DNA from: Desulfobacteraceae bacterium
GTDB lineage: Bacteria; Desulfobacterota; DSM-4660; Desulfatiglandales; Desulfatiglandaceae
DNA: 6,588 bases
Assembly: GCA_030589715.1 (NCBI GenBank)
Contig: JAUUVE010000118.1
Span: 1-6,588 of the forward strand
Direction of reading: 5' to 3'
The notes beneath the pieces were generated by a model. That model was not told the origin of the DNA, searched no databases, and worked only from the letters and a program-made list of their open reading frames with translations. This document shows positions 5,482-6,588 of the stretch, piece by piece (positions within the stretch are counted from its first letter, which is position 1; the number at the start of each line of letters is the position of its first letter). Both the position numbers and the translations under genes were made by a program.

Positions 5482-5527
5482 GCCCTCACTGGGAGCAGCC
5501 TCTCCTGGTGGGGGCTATCTTGTTTTT
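5482..5527 (+). terminator. Strong intrinsic terminator of the HU gene
   Basis: A 14-base-pair stem (5482-5495 with 5502-5515, including three G-U wobbles) closes a six-base loop and is followed by TATCTTGTTTTT (5516-5527). It begins 25 bases after the HU stop and separates HU from the ATP-synthase genes. Confidence 0.8.
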
Positions 5528-5584
5528 GGATCAAGGCCCAGCTTTTTTAGGCCAATCGATCAGGTCAGGTCAACCCTCCTCATA

Positions 5585-5614
5585 TTGACATGAATCCCTC
5601 AATTCCGTTATTGT
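5585..5614 (+). promoter_or_regulatory. Candidate sigma70-type promoter for the atpZIB operon
   Basis: A perfect TTGACA (5585-5590) is followed, after 18 bases, by TATTGT (5609-5614), which matches the -10 consensus at four of six positions. It lies between the HU terminator and atpZ, where an operon promoter is expected, and would leave a leader of roughly 100 bases. Confidence 0.45.
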
Positions 5615-5724
5615 GCACATCAAGATTGGGAAAGGTCGTGAAGAGGCACAAAATTGATTGACTTTCCTTGGAAGCCTGTGATAGAGAAAATCCGGTTTTC
5701 CCCAAATGGGAGAGGCCACTGGCC

Positions 5725-5955
5725 TTGCCTACGCTAATGGACAAAGACCTCAAAAAAACCATCAAAGACTTGGGCTTTTTTAGCACTGTTGGTATGGCTA
5801 TGGCCTTCTCTATCGCACTGGGGGCACTGATCGGCTATTACCTGGACAAATGGCTTGACACCAAGCCATGGCTGTTCTTTATCTTCTTTGGTTTCGGCAT
5901 TGCCGCTGCGTTCAGCAACCTTTACAAACTCTACAAAAAGGCCGACAAATTCTAA
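5725..5955 (+). CDS. atpZ: AtpZ/AtpI-type F-ATPase accessory membrane protein
   Basis: This 76-residue protein has two membrane helices (about 17-38 and 48-64) and the family spelling KDLGFFSTVGMAMAF, then ALIGYYLDKWLDTKPWLFFIFFGFGIAAAFSNLY split by a short hydrophilic turn. This matches the small 'ATPase gene 1' family found at the head of bacterial atp operons. In Bacillus the AtpZ/AtpI pair has been linked to Mg2+/Ca2+ supply or c-ring assembly, but the role here is inferred from family and position. TTG 5725 is preferred because GAGG (5712-5715) lies nine bases upstream. ATG 5737, giving 72 residues, has no ribosome site at normal distance but aligns well with typical family starts and remains possible. 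A TTG at 5668 is less likely. Its stop overlaps the atpI start. Confidence 0.85.
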   Translation: MPTLMDKDLKKTIKDLGFFSTVGMAMAFSIALGALIGYYLDKWLDTKPWLFFIFFGFGIAAAFSNLYKLYKKADKF

Positions 5956-6344
5956 TGGAATGGCGAAAAGTATCCAAGGTGCTCAGGACCTTTAACTGGA
6001 TCATCCTCTTTGTCTTAGCTTCTATCAGTTTCCTTTTCACAAGCCCTGCCTTTACTCTGGGTATAATCCTTGGGGGCCTGATCATTATTGCCAACTTTAA
6101 TGTGCTTCAACACACCGTGATTAGAGGCTTTTCCCCTGACGAATCATTGCATGGAAGGAAGGCATCCATTATTGCAAAGTACTATCTTCGGCTTGCAGCA
6201 ATGGGGTTTATTATCTTTATCTTGATCAGGCAACAGTGGGTTCATCCTGTGGGGTTGGCTATCGGCCTTTCCATAGTGGTCGTGAGCATCGTTTGCCTTG
6301 GAATCCACATGATTTGGAAAACATCTTCCAGGGGGGCAATATAG
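5955..6344 (+). CDS. atpI: ATP synthase subunit I (AtpI), F-ATPase assembly protein
   Basis: This 129-residue membrane protein has four predicted helices (about 14-29, 32-51, 76-93 and 96-118), the layout of the ATP synthase I chain family. AtpI helps assemble the c-ring in some bacteria. The assignment relies on the topology, on FTLGIILGGLIIIANFNVL (33-51) and on the position between atpZ and atpB. ATG 5955 overlaps the atpZ stop as TAATG and lacks a good ribosome site of its own (AAAAGG ends 13 bases away), so translation is probably coupled to atpZ. A longer in-frame reading from 5868 lies wholly inside atpZ and is rejected as the start. Confidence 0.85.
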   Translation: MEWRKVSKVLRTFNWIILFVLASISFLFTSPAFTLGIILGGLIIIANFNVLQHTVIRGFSPDESLHGRKASIIAKYYLRLAAMGFIIFILIRQQWVHPVGLAIGLSIVVVSIVCLGIHMIWKTSSRGAI

Positions 6345-6347
6345 ACT

Positions 6348-6588
6348 ATGGGATACCATTATTTTTTCTTAAGCGAATTCGGTTCAGCCATCGGGCTGGA
6401 GCAGTTCTTCCACGTACACCTTCATGTGGTACACTCTTGGCTGGTCGCGCTCGCCATAGTCATAGGTGCCATATTTTTGGCCAGGAGTATCAAGCTCGTT
6501 CCGGGTAAGCGGCAGAATGTACTTGAGGTGATCGTGGGTGGGCTTGAAGATTTTATGGTTGATATCACAGGCCCTGAAGGAAGATTCT
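6348..6588 (+). CDS. atpB: F-type ATP synthase subunit a (partial, N-terminal 80 codons)
   Basis: The frame opens with ATG 6348, three bases after the atpI stop, with AGGGGGG (6330-6336) eleven bases upstream, and runs off the right edge. The 80 visible residues include the first membrane helix (HSWLVALAIVIGAIFLAR, 29-46) and the typical subunit-a block VPGKRQNVLEVIVGGLEDFM (51-70), then GPEGRF, as in the 'PGK.QN..E...' and 'G.EGRKF' stretches of bacterial subunit a. Subunit a forms the proton or sodium half-channels against the c-ring. The ion-binding and channel residues lie beyond the window, so coupling-ion specificity cannot be judged. Confidence 0.93.
   Translation, partial: MGYHYFFLSEFGSAIGLEQFFHVHLHVVHSWLVALAIVIGAIFLARSIKLVPGKRQNVLEVIVGGLEDFMVDITGPEGRF

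Noticed and set aside
5868..5954. A 29-residue upstream extension of atpI
   Set aside because: It lies inside atpZ in another frame and is not hydrophobic or family-like. ATG 5955 with the TAATG overlap fits the family.
1..6588. tRNA, rRNA, integrase, transposase or toxin-antitoxin genes
   Set aside because: I looked on both strands and saw no cloverleaf-like sequence, rRNA segment or recognisable protein motif for these.

Overview
The window looks like the chromosome of a Gram-negative anaerobe of the Desulfobacterota (former Deltaproteobacteria). This is an inference from moderate GC, frequent Shine-Dalgarno motifs, some TTG starts, an SPII lipoprotein, an HU protein with a very typical C-terminal half, and a split ATP-synthase layout beginning atpZ-atpI-atpB. 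No single gene fixes the species. All supported genes lie on the + strand.

Layout. Bases 1-308 hold an open reading frame entering from the left edge (possibly the tail of a protein, stop at 117-119) and two structured repeats: an imperfect inverted repeat built on a 'CGCAAAG' word (93-173) and a GC-rich perfect hairpin (181-223). Bases 309-4386 form a probable co-directional cluster: a half-size EamA/DMT membrane protein (309-767), an MBL-fold metallohydrolase with a C-terminal winged-helix-like tail (829-1713), a GT-A-type glycosyltransferase (1762-2982) and a GT4-type GT-B glycosyltransferase (3175-4386). Two very small possible ORFs with good ribosome-binding sites sit directly in front of the two glycosyltransferases. 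The cluster suggests synthesis and perhaps membrane translocation of a glycan or glycolipid, but the sugar and acceptor cannot be read from sequence.

Bases 4387-4710 are non-coding, with a weak terminator candidate, two hairpins or inverted repeats and a short direct repeat. They are followed by a 74-residue lipoprotein of unknown function (4711-4935). A 254-base gap with small hairpins leads to a monocistronic HU-family gene (5190-5456) closed by a strong intrinsic terminator (5482-5527). A candidate sigma70-type promoter (5585-5614) precedes the start of an ATP-synthase operon: atpZ (5725-5955), atpI overlapping it (5955-6344), and the first 80 codons of atpB (6348 to the right edge).

The right half is housekeeping. 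The less ordinary material is the EamA/MBL/GT/GT cluster, the small ORFs coupled to it, and the structured intergenic DNA. Nothing here proves a new system. The most testable ideas are the coupled mini-ORFs, the 35-base inverted repeat before the lipoprotein, and the repeat element at the left end.
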